Of a stretch of 64,000 bases of DNA, positions 1 through 8,349 are shown one piece after another (position 1 is the first letter of the stretch; each line of letters starts with the position of its first letter). The DNA comes from J051 sp040289295. GTDB lineage: Bacteria > Armatimonadota > Fimbriimonadia > Fimbriimonadales > ATM1. The DNA is taken from assembly GCA_040289295.1 (NCBI GenBank), contig PSLA01000012.1, forward strand, positions 3,270 to 67,269. Reading direction: 5' to 3'. The notes under the pieces were generated by a model. It ran no database searches. It had not been told where the DNA came from and saw only the letters and a program-made list of their open reading frames with translations. The position numbers were made by a program, and so were the translations under genes.

Positions 1-26
1 TTCTTTCCACCTACCAGGAGGTTGCC

Positions 27-63
27 GTTTGGCTTGAGCTCGCACGTTTGGAGTTTGGCTTGA
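27..63. repeat. 11-bp direct repeat, two copies
   Basis: GTTTGGCTTGA occurs at 27-37 and again at 53-63, a 26-bp period. It lies downstream of the small lipoprotein gene at the window edge. The first 116 bases hold no coding sequence that I can support. The role is unknown and chance is possible. Confidence 0.4.
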
Positions 64-116
64 CCTACGTTAAAGATTAGTAACGGTGGGCTTTTGTTCC
101 ATTTAGAGCGCTCGAC

Positions 117-368
117 TCAGCGGCTGTCCTGGTCGAGAGCAGGGTCCGTGGGTGCGCGGTCTCCAAGGTCGGCTGGGTCGTGCGGCAGGTCGTTGCCCGG
201 CATCGTGGGGGCGGTGTCCTGGCGTTGCCGGTCGCGATCCCGAACGGTTTCGTCCGTACCTGCGCGGCATCCGCTGGCGAACGGCAAGAGGAATGCAGCC
301 GCTGCGAGGTACGTCAGGACGGCTTGCAGCGAACAAGGCAGCAGTAAGCGAAAGAACCAGTTTCCCAT
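117..368 (-). CDS. small putative lipoprotein
   Basis: 83 residues of unknown function. The N-terminus reads as a lipoprotein signal: a short charged start (MGNWFFR), a hydrophobic stretch to about residue 31, and a lipobox-like FASGC with the cysteine at residue 34. The mature part is short, polar and rich in Asp, Arg and Pro, so it is probably a disordered envelope-tethered tail. The ATG at 368 is chosen because the longer in-frame start would put 17 polar residues before the signal. It is divergent from pyrG and appears to share the palindromic -10 element at 384-393. It could be spurious, but the signal peptide makes a real gene likely. Confidence 0.55.
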   Translation of the reverse strand: MGNWFFRLLLPCSLQAVLTYLAAAAFLLPFASGCRAGTDETVRDRDRQRQDTAPTMPGNDLPHDPADLGDRAPTDPALDQDSR

Positions 369-383
369 CCGGCGTTGCGAACT

Positions 384-393
384 TAGTATACTA
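384..393. promoter_or_regulatory. palindromic -10 element between the lipoprotein gene and pyrG
   Basis: TAGTATACTA is a perfect 10-bp palindrome, so TATACT reads as a -10 hexamer on both strands. It lies 20 bases before the pyrG GTG and 16 bases before the lipoprotein ATG. No convincing -35 is seen on either side. A shared bidirectional promoter is an inference. Confidence 0.5.
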
Positions 394-412
394 TCGCGTG
401 CGAGCGCAGAGG

Positions 413-2053
413 GTGACACAGCGAAAGTACGTCTTCGTAACGGGTGGAGTTGTCAGCGGTATAGGCAAGGGCATCGCAACTGCGTCCATCGGTCGTCTTC
501 TTCGCAATCGCGGCTTCAGCGTTGCCCCGGTCAAGTTGGATCCCTACATCAACGTTGATGCCGGGACGATGAACCCGTATCAGCACGGCGAGGTGTTCGT
601 TACGGATGACGGCACGGAGACCGACCTCGACCTGGGGCACTATGAGCGGTTCATGGACGTCAACTGCTCTCGCGCATCGAGCGTTACTACCGGTCTCGTC
701 TACCAAACGGTCATTGAGAAGGAGCGTCGTGGGGACTATCTGGGAGCAACGGTTCAAGTCATTCCACACATTACGAACGAACTGAAGGAGCGCATCCGCG
801 CGGTGGGGGAAGTGGACGACGCGGAGGTTGTGCTCGCTGAAGTCGGCGGCACGGTGGGTGACATCGAGAGCCTGCCGTTCCTCGAGGCGATTCGACAGTT
901 TCGGTCAGACGTCGGGTCGGACAACGTGATGTACGTTCACGTGACGCTAGTGCCGCAGGTCGGCCCGTGGGGCGAAGTGAAGACGAAGCCGACACAGCAC
1001 AGCGTGATGAAGCTGCGCGAGATCGGCTTGGCGCCTGACCTTCTCATCTGCCGCAGCGAGTTGCCGCTTAGCGACGAGTTGAAGGGCAAGATCTCACTGT
1101 TTTGTGACGTCCGAAAGGAAGCCGTCATCGAGTCGCTGAACGTGGACAGCATCTACCAGGTGCCGTTATTGTATGAACGATGTGGAGTGGGCGACCTAAT
1201 CGTAGATAGACTGGGTTTGCCTCGCACGGAGTCGAAAACCGCCGAGTGGAACGAGATTGTGAATCGCATCCTGAACCCAAGGGCTCGATGTCGCATCGGC
1301 GTGGTCGGCAAGTACACCGATAACGGCGACGCCTACAAGTCAATCAATGAGGCGCTCATTCACGGGGGAGTTGCGCACAGCGCGGGCGTGGAAGTGGTGT
1401 GGATCGAGTCGCGTGAGTTAGAGGAGTCGAACGTCTCGCGTTGCCTACTGGGCTTGGATGGCTTAGTGGTCGCTCCAGGCTTCGGCGAGCGGGGAGTTGA
1501 TGGCAAGATCGCGGCTATTCGCCATGCGCGCGAGAATGGGCTGCCATTCCTTGGCATCTGCCTCGGCATGCAGCTGGCGGTGGTCGAGTATGCACGTAAC
1601 GTGTGTAACATAGAAGGCGCGAACAGCGAGGAGTTCGAGCCGGAAGCGAAGCATCCTGTGATTCACCTCTTACCGGAGCAACAAGGCGTCCGCAAAAAAG
1701 GGGGAACGATGCGTCTCGGCGCCTATCCATGCAAGGTGCTCCACGACACGCTTGCCGAGAAGTTGTACGGCGAGAGCCGCATCACCGAGCGCCACCGTCA
1801 CCGGTACGAGGTGAACAACGACTATCGAGAGGCGCTCAGCGCTGCAGGCATGGTCTGCTCCGGAGTTTCGCCTGACTACCGCCTCGTCGAAATCATCGAG
1901 CTGCCGACACACCCATTTTTTGTGGGCACGCAGGCACACCCCGAGTTCAAGAGCCGCCCGAATCGCCCCCACCCGTTGTTCAAGGGGCTTGTCGCCGCGT
2001 CGCTCGAACGGGCGCGGCCTGCAAGCGTGGTTACGGAAACGCAAAGCCGGTAG
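413..2053 (+). CDS. pyrG: CTP synthase
   Basis: Makes CTP from UTP, ATP and glutamine, the last step of de novo pyrimidine nucleotide synthesis, in the cytoplasm. The 546-residue length is typical. The N-terminal synthetase domain opens with KYVFVTGGVVSGIGKG, the nucleotide-binding loop. The C-terminal class I glutamine amidotransferase domain has the nucleophile in GICLGMQ (Cys383) and the His/Glu pair in AHPEF (His509, Glu511). The GTG at 413 is chosen over an upstream ATG because family homology begins right after it and the extension is low-complexity. It has an AGAGG directly upstream but at very short spacing. It stands alone with its own -10 element. Confidence 0.96.
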   Translation: MTQRKYVFVTGGVVSGIGKGIATASIGRLLRNRGFSVAPVKLDPYINVDAGTMNPYQHGEVFVTDDGTETDLDLGHYERFMDVNCSRASSVTTGLVYQTVIEKERRGDYLGATVQVIPHITNELKERIRAVGEVDDAEVVLAEVGGTVGDIESLPFLEAIRQFRSDVGSDNVMYVHVTLVPQVGPWGEVKTKPTQHSVMKLREIGLAPDLLICRSELPLSDELKGKISLFCDVRKEAVIESLNVDSIYQVPLLYERCGVGDLIVDRLGLPRTESKTAEWNEIVNRILNPRARCRIGVVGKYTDNGDAYKSINEALIHGGVAHSAGVEVVWIESRELEESNVSRCLLGLDGLVVAPGFGERGVDGKIAAIRHARENGLPFLGICLGMQLAVVEYARNVCNIEGANSEEFEPEAKHPVIHLLPEQQGVRKKGGTMRLGAYPCKVLHDTLAEKLYGESRITERHRHRYEVNNDYREALSAAGMVCSGVSPDYRLVEIIELPTHPFFVGTQAHPEFKSRPNRPHPLFKGLVAASLERARPASVVTETQSR

Positions 2054-2145
2054 AGGGTTCGTTGGACGGACATCGTTGGCATGACGAGGTGAACGTTTAA
2101 GAGAATCCAGCAAAACTGGGAGCCGCACGAGCTCGCCACCCGTCG

Positions 2146-2151
2146 TATACT
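2146..2151 (+). promoter_or_regulatory. putative -10 of the trypsin-like protease gene
   Basis: TATACT ends 16 bases before the ATG at 2168. No clear -35 is seen. It is supported only by match to consensus and position. Confidence 0.4.
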
Positions 2152-2167
2152 AAACAGAGAGCAAGCC

Positions 2168-3376
2168 ATGAGACCTGGTCGCATGTTCATCTTCCTAATC
2201 ACGCTTGCCGCCGCTATGTATGCGCCGGCTATCTTGCCGGGAACGGACACGACAGAGTTCCCTTGGGTCGGCAAATGGGGAACCTCGACGTTCAACACCT
2301 CCGCGGTCGCCGTCGGTCCCTACTGGTTGATGACGGCGAGGCATACCGTGGGCTCGTCTGGCAACACGGGCTGGAAGTTCAAATTGGACGACTATCCGGA
2401 CGAGTATTACTCCGTTCTCGTTGTGCGCCATGCGACGGACGACATTGCCCTTGTAAAGGTGGACAAGCCGCTGCCGGGCTGGTACGAACCATACGCAGGC
2501 AGCGCGGACGTCGGCTCCGTGGCGACAATGGTCGGCTACGGGAACACGGGCACTTGGGACGGCTCGCAATGGCAGTACAGCAGCAGTTACGGCACCAAAC
2601 GCAAGGGCACGAATCGCATGACGTTCCAGCAGTTCCTCGACCTTGGTTCCGTACGCGGAACGTTCCTCATCGGAGATTTCGACGGCAACGGCATTGACAC
2701 CTGGGGAGACGGAGGCCCTACGCAAGAGGAGGTCACGCTCGGCGGCGGAGACTCAGGAGGCCCAACGCTCATGCTCGTCGGTGGGGAGCACAAAGTCATT
2801 GGAATTCACAGTTGGGTCGGGAGGGTCAGCGGAGGCCCCCCGCCTCCTCAGTACGGCTCGATTTTCGGTGACATCCGCGTTGCGGCCTACGCCAACTTCA
2901 TCGACAGCTCCATGGACCAAACCGCACCCGTAACGGACTTCGAAGTGCTCCGAGGCCTGCATCTCGCCGGTGGGATTCAGCAGCTTAGATTCGACGATAA
3001 CGACCGCCTTGTGATCGAGGCGCGGAGGCCGACGGAGATTGCAGCCCCGTCTGTTGAACTCGAGGTGCGCGGATCAACGACGCGCTTCAGCGCGACGGAA
3101 TTGCGCTTCGTTCTCAACGCGTCCTGCACAGGATCGCCCGCGTTGCAGCGCATCCAGTTCTTCAACTACCAGCAGGGCGCGTGGGAAACCGTGGACGAAC
3201 GAGACGCCACCACGAACGACTCTACGACGGTCGTGATTATCGTTCCCAATCCGCATCCCTACATCCAGCAGGGCACGGGGATGATGAAGGCACGCATCCA
3301 GTACCACGACCGCGGGGTCACCTTCCTCGCTTGGGAGGGCAAGATCGATCAGGCGGTTTGGAGCGTTACACGATAG
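2168..3376 (+). CDS. secreted trypsin-like serine protease (S1 family)
   Basis: 402 residues. A signal peptide covers roughly residues 1-22. The chymotrypsin-fold triad is visible in order: His59 in MTARHT, Asp92 in DDIALVKV and Ser196 in GGGDSGGP. This predicts an active, exported peptidase in the periplasm or outside the cell. After the protease domain (about 30-250) there is a 150-residue C-terminal region with no family I recognise; it is beta-rich in character and could be a binding or secretion domain. It is monocistronic. The substrate cannot be inferred. Confidence 0.9.
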   Translation: MRPGRMFIFLITLAAAMYAPAILPGTDTTEFPWVGKWGTSTFNTSAVAVGPYWLMTARHTVGSSGNTGWKFKLDDYPDEYYSVLVVRHATDDIALVKVDKPLPGWYEPYAGSADVGSVATMVGYGNTGTWDGSQWQYSSSYGTKRKGTNRMTFQQFLDLGSVRGTFLIGDFDGNGIDTWGDGGPTQEEVTLGGGDSGGPTLMLVGGEHKVIGIHSWVGRVSGGPPPPQYGSIFGDIRVAAYANFIDSSMDQTAPVTDFEVLRGLHLAGGIQQLRFDDNDRLVIEARRPTEIAAPSVELEVRGSTTRFSATELRFVLNASCTGSPALQRIQFFNYQQGAWETVDERDATTNDSTTVVIIVPNPHPYIQQGTGMMKARIQYHDRGVTFLAWEGKIDQAVWSVTR

Positions 3377-3557
3377 GAGGTCACTTCTCGCTTGACACAG
3401 CCCAGGGAGCGTGAGCATCTCGCGAACATTCCTCGTTACACTGCCGATTCGCCTCGTTGCGAAAGGCTCGCGGGACGCTCGCCCTCCCTGGAGGGAACCT
3501 CCGCCCTCCGGTTGAGGGGAGGAATGAATGTCCGTGTCCGCCTATGCCCGTGGCCCG

Positions 3558-3800
3558 CTACGCCTCGGGCTCGCTCAACCGTGGCTTCCACTCTGTGACG
3601 CTTGAGCAGAAGCATATGCGGTTCGCCTGGCACGCGAGCAGCTCGACTTCCTCGCCGTCAGGCCCGATGTCTTTGAACGTCTTGCCGCACCACCAAGCGC
3701 GGGGCATGGCGGACTCCCATGCGGCGTCGTCGGCGAAGGGGTCGTCGTAGGTGTCCTGCTTGCAACGCAGGAAGGCGCAGGCTGAGGTGCGAGGGTTCAC
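3558..3800 (-). CDS. small cysteine-rich protein, last gene of the molybdenum hydroxylase operon
   Basis: 80 residues, not matched to a family I know. Six cysteines at 8, 13, 38, 57, 63 and 65 form a C-x4-C, a lone WWC and a C-x5-C-x-C cluster, compatible with metal or Fe-S binding. The GTG start overlaps the stop of the upstream FAD-subunit gene as GTGA (3797-3800), so it is probably translationally coupled. PaoABC-type operons normally carry the XdhC-like chaperone PaoD at this place; this protein is far too small to be PaoD. A role in cofactor delivery or electron transfer to the enzyme is inferred from position only. Confidence 0.7.
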   Translation of the reverse strand: MNPRTSACAFLRCKQDTYDDPFADDAAWESAMPRAWWCGKTFKDIGPDGEEVELLACQANRICFCSSVTEWKPRLSEPEA

Positions 3801-4750
3801 TTTAGCGCCTCCAACAGGGCGATTTTCACAACGTTGCGAGTAAGCGCCACCTTGTACCGATTCTCGCTCATCGGCTCCGCCATGGCGACGGCTGCGCGCC
3901 CTGCCGCTTCCGCGACGGATTCGTCGAGGTTCTTTCCGCGCAGCGCGGCTTCGGCTTCCTTGCTCCGCCACGGGGTGGGTGCCACTCCCCCAAGGACGAC
4001 GCGTGCGTCTTGCACGGTCGCGCCATTCATTCGAAGGGCGACTGCGCAACTGGAGAGCGCCCAGTCGAAGGACTCCCGCTCGCGCGCCTTGTAGTAGTAC
4101 GACTTCGATCCTGCCATATCCGCGGGCACCGTCACGCCGGTAACGATTTCGCCTTGTTCAAGAACGGTCTCGTGGTCCATGCGTTGCGACGGCAGGCGGA
4201 AGAACTCTTCCAACGGCATCTTGCGGTCGCTCGTCGAGACGGATGCATTCAGCGCGATGAGAGCAGGAGCCAAGTCGCTCGGGTGGACAATGTAGCAAGG
4301 TCCGCCGGCCAGGATTGCGTGGTATTCGTTGTTTCCACCGACCGCGAAGCACTTCGGGCCTCCCTTCTTCAGGCAGTGAACCTCGGGGTCGCGGAAGTAC
4401 CAACAGCGAGGACGCTGGCACAAGTTGCCTCCCAGCGTTCCGACGTTCCGAATCTGGGGCGAGCCAACAGATTCTGCCGCTTGTGCCAAGACGCGGTATG
4501 AGGAGCGAATCTGTTCGTGCTGTGCGATCTGAGTCAGCGTCGCCAGCGCTCCAATCTCGAGGCCGCCGTTCACTCTAATCCCGTTGAGGCCCGAGACGCT
4601 CTTTAGGTTCACCACGCGCGAGGGCGTTACGAGCGAATCCTTCAACAGGCATAGTAGCTCGATGCCGCCGCTGAGCAGTGCTCCGCCCTCCTTGATAGCT
4701 TGCGAGGCCTCGGCAACGCTCTTCGGTTCGAACCATACGAAGTTGTTCAT
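3797..4750 (-). CDS. molybdenum hydroxylase FAD-binding subunit with [4Fe-4S] cysteines (PaoB/YagS-like)
   Basis: 317 residues. It carries electrons between the Fe-S subunit and the acceptor in a three-subunit aldehyde or xanthine dehydrogenase-type enzyme. The FAD-binding motif is seen in LLSGGIELL (about 25-33) and VGTLGGNL (103-110). Cysteines 111, 116, 126 and 134 match the extra [4Fe-4S] insertion that distinguishes PaoB from plain xanthine dehydrogenase FAD subunits. Its ATG overlaps the preceding gene stop by four bases (ATGA, 4747-4750), and it ends in a GTGA overlap with the small cysteine-rich gene. The substrate is unknown. Confidence 0.88.
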   Translation of the reverse strand: MNNFVWFEPKSVAEASQAIKEGGALLSGGIELLCLLKDSLVTPSRVVNLKSVSGLNGIRVNGGLEIGALATLTQIAQHEQIRSSYRVLAQAAESVGSPQIRNVGTLGGNLCQRPRCWYFRDPEVHCLKKGGPKCFAVGGNNEYHAILAGGPCYIVHPSDLAPALIALNASVSTSDRKMPLEEFFRLPSQRMDHETVLEQGEIVTGVTVPADMAGSKSYYYKARERESFDWALSSCAVALRMNGATVQDARVVLGGVAPTPWRSKEAEAALRGKNLDESVAEAAGRAAVAMAEPMSENRYKVALTRNVVKIALLEALK

Positions 4751-6861
4751 ACCATTCTCCCTTCTTGCGTGTCAAAGAAGCGCTTCGGCGTCATCGGCAA
4801 ACGGCGTATCCGTACGCCGGTCGCGTCGAACACCGCGTTGCCAATCGCGGCAGCCANNNNNNNNNNCGGCTCGCCGATCCCGGTTACCTGGTTGTGCGTG
4901 TCGAACAACACGACGTCAATCTCCGGAATCTCGAGGGATCCAGGCACCTTGTACGTCTCCATGTTCGGGTTCAACTGACGCCCCGTTTCGTTGTCCATCT
5001 TGCGGTCTTCTAGCAGCGCCATGCCGATGCCTTGAATCACGCCTCCGATGACCTGGCTCTCGGCCGCCAATTTGTTGAGATAGTAACCACAGTCTTGCAC
5101 GGCGACTACTTTGACTACGCGAATCCGTCCGGTCCACAAGTCGACCTCGACCTCGGCAAACTGCACGCCGCCGACGCCGCCGCGCTGTAGTGCTTCGTTC
5201 CACTGGCCGGTTACCTCGATGCCGCCGGACGGAAGTTTTGCGCACGCTTCCGTGAAGGAGATGCTTCTCCCTTCCGCGGATGCTCTGCCGTCCGCGAAGC
5301 GCACATCGCCCGCCGATATGCCGAGCATCGCTGCAGCCGTTTGAGCCAGACGCTCTCGCGCCGAGAGCGCAGCCATCATCACGGCAGGGGAAACCGACGC
5401 CGCGGTTACGGAACCGCCCGAGCCGCCCGAGTTTCCGAGCGTAGACTTGCCGATGTCGGCAGTGACGCGCTCGATTGGGAGGCCCAGAACCTCGGCAACG
5501 ATCGCAGCCACGTAGGTGCGCGTGCCGGTACCAAGGTCTTGCGTGCCGATGCCGACCCAAACCGACCCGTCGTTACCGACTCGAACCTCGCACACCGAGC
5601 CCCCCCTTCCACCGCCGCCCCAGGTTGTGCATGCGGCGCCTATTCCTCGACGGAGGCGGCCGCTCTTGGGAAGCGAGGCTCGACGGCTCCAGCCGATGCG
5701 CTCTGCGCCGAGCCGCAACTGCTCTTGCCACACGCCGCCGCGTACGTTGCGGAGGCGAAACTCCAGCGGGTCCATCTTCAGGGCGACCGCGAGCTCGTCC
5801 ACCACCGTTTCTGTGAGGAAGCAACCCTGGGGGTGCCCAGGCGCACGCAGGGCGCGCTGGCTGCCCGCGTTTGTCTGTACGCCGCGCATCGCCACCCGCA
5901 CGTTGGGCACATTGTACGTGCTGTACGGGAACGGCACTGCCCATCGCCTCGAGTAGCCGCCCGTGCCGAATAGGTCAGCCCTGATGGCGAGGATCCTCCC
6001 GTCCGAGGTTGCCGCTGCCTTGCACCGCATGTAGGCGTCGGGGCCGTTGCCGGTCGCAACTTGTTCCTCATAGCGATCCAGCATCAGCTTGACGGGGCGG
6101 CCGGCGGCTTTGGCAAGGCGCGCCGCGGTCAGTCCCTCAACGCCCGGGCTGAACTTGCTCCCGAATCCGCCGCCCATCACCTCGCAGATCACCTTCACGT
6201 TCTGCCGAGGGACGCCCAAGCCCGCAGCCAGCTCTCCCGCCACGCCGTGAACCGCCTGGGTGCTACACCAGCAGGTGAGTGCGTCGTCCGCGTCCCACCG
6301 CACAACGACGCCATGCGTCTCCAGACAAAGGTGCTCGCGAACGGGCACGTAGTACTCGCCCTCGACGACCGCGGCGGCCTGCGCCCAGAGCGCGTCGGGG
6401 TCTTCGCCTCGGCTGTTTATCTGAGGTTCGCCCACCCGATCCGGAATGTCCTTTCCGCGCAACGTGTTCGACACGAACGGTTGAACTTCGTAATCCACGT
6501 TGATCGCTTTCAGCGCGTCTCGTGCGATCTCCTCGGTTTCGGCTGCGACCGCGGCGATCTCCTCGCCGGCGAACCGCGCCGTGCGGCCGATGTCGGTGAG
6601 AACAACAACCACGCCCGGCATTGATCTTGCCGCGGCGCCCCTCACCCCGGCCCCCTCCCGGGGGGAGAGGAAGTTTATAGAGCGAACTTTCGCGGAGGCG
6701 TGCGGGCATCGGAGAATCGCCCCATAGAGCATACCAGGCAGGACGACGTCGTAGGTGTACTTCGCGGCGCCGGTTACCTTCGCGGGGCCGTCAACGCGAG
6801 GGATGTTTTTGCCGAGATATCTGCTTGACTGTCTGTCTGGCCACTGCGCGTTTTGTGCCAT
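4747..6861 (-). CDS. molybdenum hydroxylase molybdopterin-binding subunit (PaoC/YagR-like), with assembly gap
   Basis: About 704 residues including four unresolved ones from the N run at 4857-4866. It holds the molybdopterin cofactor and active site of a xanthine dehydrogenase-family enzyme. The family signature starts at VDGPAKVTGAAKYTYD (about 23-38). The Mo-ligand region includes GGGFGSKF. The conserved catalytic glutamate is the E of GIGEP, directly before the gap, so the enzyme is probably active. Residues about 62-78 (FLSPREGAGVRG and flanks) are encoded by a genome repeat inserted in frame just before MPGVV. The start abuts the Fe-S gene stop (TAGATG). Operon partners are the Fe-S and FAD subunits. 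Confidence 0.88.
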   Translation of the reverse strand: MAQNAQWPDRQSSRYLGKNIPRVDGPAKVTGAAKYTYDVVLPGMLYGAILRCPHASAKVRSINFLSPREGAGVRGAAARSMPGVVVVLTDIGRTARFAGEEIAAVAAETEEIARDALKAINVDYEVQPFVSNTLRGKDIPDRVGEPQINSRGEDPDALWAQAAAVVEGEYYVPVREHLCLETHGVVVRWDADDALTCWCSTQAVHGVAGELAAGLGVPRQNVKVICEVMGGGFGSKFSPGVEGLTAARLAKAAGRPVKLMLDRYEEQVATGNGPDAYMRCKAAATSDGRILAIRADLFGTGGYSRRWAVPFPYSTYNVPNVRVAMRGVQTNAGSQRALRAPGHPQGCFLTETVVDELAVALKMDPLEFRLRNVRGGVWQEQLRLGAERIGWSRRASLPKSGRLRRGIGAACTTWGGGGRGGSVCEVRVGNDGSVWVGIGTQDLGTGTRTYVAAIVAEVLGLPIERVTADIGKSTLGNSGGSGGSVTAASVSPAVMMAALSARERLAQTAAAMLGISAGDVRFADGRASAEGRSISFTEACAKLPSGGIEVTGQWNEALQRGGVGGVQFAEVEVDLWTGRIRVVKVVAVQDCGYYLNKLAAESQVIGGVIQGIGMALLEDRKMDNETGRQLNPNMETYKVPGSLEIPEIDVVLFDTHNQVTGIGEPXXXXAAAIGNAVFDATGVRIRRLPMTPKRFFDTQEGRMV
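4857..4866. other. assembly gap (10 N)
   Basis: A run of ten N lies within the molybdopterin-subunit gene, just after the GIGEP catalytic motif. The reading frame is preserved across it. Homologues normally have about five residues here, so the true gap is probably small. Confidence 0.99.
6635..6678 (+). repeat. palindromic G+C-rich repeat, copy A, inside a coding region
   Basis: The core is CCTCACCCCGG, then CCCCCTCCCGGGGGGAG, then AGTTTAT. It is the same element as at 25433, 25591, 30157 and 30205, with a self-complementary CTCCC/GGGAG centre. It is read in frame on the minus strand as part of the molybdenum subunit. Confidence 0.85.
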
Positions 6862-7497
6862 CTATGCTCTCCTCATTTCGCGCGCGGCTTCCACCGCCGC
6901 TTGGAAGACCCGGTTGAACGTGCCGCAGCGGCAGATGTTGCCACGCAAGCCCTTTCGAATCTCTTCCAGGGTTGCCTTGGGGTTCCTTGCAAGAACTGCG
7001 TGAACCGCCGTAACGAATCCAGGCGTGCAAAAGCCGCACATCAACCCGTCCTTCTCCACGAACTTTCGCTGCACAGCGGTCATCTGTTCCGGCGTGCCAA
7101 GCCCTTCCACGGTGGTTATCTCGTATCGCTGCGCGTCGATGGCGAGCATCATGCAAGCATACGCTGGCTCGCCGTCGAGCAGCACCGTGCAGCAGCCGCA
7201 GGTCCCTCGGTCGCACACGCGCTTGGGCCCTGTGAGCTGCAGGCGCTCGCGCAACGCATCAAGGAGCGTCACTCTTGGCTGCAGTTTCAGGTCGCGCGTT
7301 TTGCCGTTGACCTTCAGCGTAATGGGCACGGCACCTTCCAGCGCGTGTGCAGCATGTTCGGGTTGTTCGTTTTTCTCCTTGCTACCGCCGTTGCCGAGAA
7401 TGACGGCGCCCGCGCCGACGGCAGCCACGGTTACACCTGCCCCGACAATAAACTGCCGCCGAGTCAACTTCCCTTTCTCACTCTTATCGTCCGACAT
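6862..7497 (-). CDS. molybdenum hydroxylase 2Fe-2S subunit with Tat signal (PaoA/YagT-like)
   Basis: 211 residues, first gene of the operon. The N-terminus has a twin-arginine signal (LTRRQFIVG, residues 11-19, then a hydrophobic stretch to about 35), so the assembled enzyme is exported folded to the periplasm. A plant-ferredoxin-like 2Fe-2S domain has cysteines 95, 100, 103 and 115. The second 2Fe-2S domain has C154-G-F-C157 and C189-R-C191. This is the arrangement of PaoA of E. coli periplasmic aldehyde oxidoreductase. It is followed without a gap by the molybdenum subunit. The electron acceptor and substrate are not shown by the sequence. Confidence 0.92.
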   Translation of the reverse strand: MSDDKSEKGKLTRRQFIVGAGVTVAAVGAGAVILGNGGSKEKNEQPEHAAHALEGAVPITLKVNGKTRDLKLQPRVTLLDALRERLQLTGPKRVCDRGTCGCCTVLLDGEPAYACMMLAIDAQRYEITTVEGLGTPEQMTAVQRKFVEKDGLMCGFCTPGFVTAVHAVLARNPKATLEEIRKGLRGNICRCGTFNRVFQAAVEAAREMRRA

Positions 7498-7592
7498 TGG
7501 TGCCTCCGGTAGAGATACGCAGCGAAGGAGTCGCTCCGTGCCCCTAATAAACCCAATCTTGGCACACCCTGCGCGGTTTTGGGTGGGGGCTG

Positions 7593-7598
7593 TATACT
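7593..7598 (+). promoter_or_regulatory. putative -10 of the zinc-ribbon gene
   Basis: TATACT is preceded by TG and lies 15 bases before the ATG at 7614. A GGAGG Shine-Dalgarno follows in the short leader, so this gene is leadered, unlike several neighbours. Confidence 0.45.
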
Positions 7599-7613
7599 GG
7601 AGGCAGAGATCTT

Positions 7614-8330
7614 ATGCTCACTCAGGCGCTCAATGACCTCCTCAAGCTTCAGAAGATTGATACTGAGATCCACGAACTCGAGGCGCGGTTCGCGGCGATT
7701 GACCCGGGGCGGAAGCTCACTGCTGCCGTGAAGATGGCCCGAGAGGCAAAGGACGCGGCCGAGGCGAAACTCAAGGAGATGCGCCAGGAGCTGGAGGACC
7801 TCCAGCTCAAAACCAAGGGCATTGAGCAGAAGATCGAGGCAGAGGCGAAGCGACTGTATTCCGGTGGGGTGTACAACGCCAAAGATGCAGAAGCGATCGA
7901 CCGCGAGATCGCCAACCTCAAGCAGCGTCGCGCTCAGGCGGATGAACGCGTGCTTGAACTGTGGGAACTCCTTCCCGCCGTCGAGAAAGACTTCAACGAG
8001 AAACAGGCGCTGCTGCAAGAAGCGGAAAGCCTTCTCACCCAGCACCAGGCGAAGTATGAGGAGGTGAAACGGAAGTTCGTCGCCAAGGCTCGCTCCCTCA
8101 TCGCAAAACGAAAGGAACAAGCCTCCCGCTGCGACCCCGAACTCCTCGAGAGGTACGAAGCCGTAAGGAAGAAGCGCGCAGGCGTCGGCATCGCCGAGGT
8201 CGTGGATGAAACCTGCTCTGCCTGCGGCATCGCCGTGCCCAAGGCTCAGATTGACTCCCTTACGGGTGGGGACTGCATCGAAACATGCAGCAACTGCCTG
8301 CGAATCCTCGCCCCCCCACAACAGGCGTAA
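7614..8330 (+). CDS. coiled-coil protein with C4 zinc ribbon (DUF164/CdsZ-like)
   Basis: 238 residues. Residues 1-185 are almost entirely charged heptad-like helix (long coiled coil). The C-terminus has a zinc ribbon with CxxC pairs at Cys201/Cys204 and Cys225/Cys228. This is the DUF164 architecture; family members have been implicated in binding nucleic acid or acting as adaptors, but the role here is unknown. It is preceded by a good GGAGG ribosome site. It is followed 19 bases later by an uncharacterised gene on the same strand, likely co-transcribed. Confidence 0.85.
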   Translation: MLTQALNDLLKLQKIDTEIHELEARFAAIDPGRKLTAAVKMAREAKDAAEAKLKEMRQELEDLQLKTKGIEQKIEAEAKRLYSGGVYNAKDAEAIDREIANLKQRRAQADERVLELWELLPAVEKDFNEKQALLQEAESLLTQHQAKYEEVKRKFVAKARSLIAKRKEQASRCDPELLERYEAVRKKRAGVGIAEVVDETCSACGIAVPKAQIDSLTGGDCIETCSNCLRILAPPQQA

Positions 8331-8349
8331 CCATGGAGCTTAGAGCCGA

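Noticed and set aside
3480..3525. Another copy of the palindromic repeat (CCCTCCCTGGAGGG)
   Set aside because: It has a short palindrome but lacks the CCTCACCCCGG arm and the GTTTAT end, so it is not counted as the same element.
7464..8321. 285-residue open frame on the minus strand opposite the zinc-ribbon gene
   Set aside because: It is the antisense shadow of a strongly recognised coiled-coil gene with its own ribosome site; the translation is Leu/Gly-rich with no domain.
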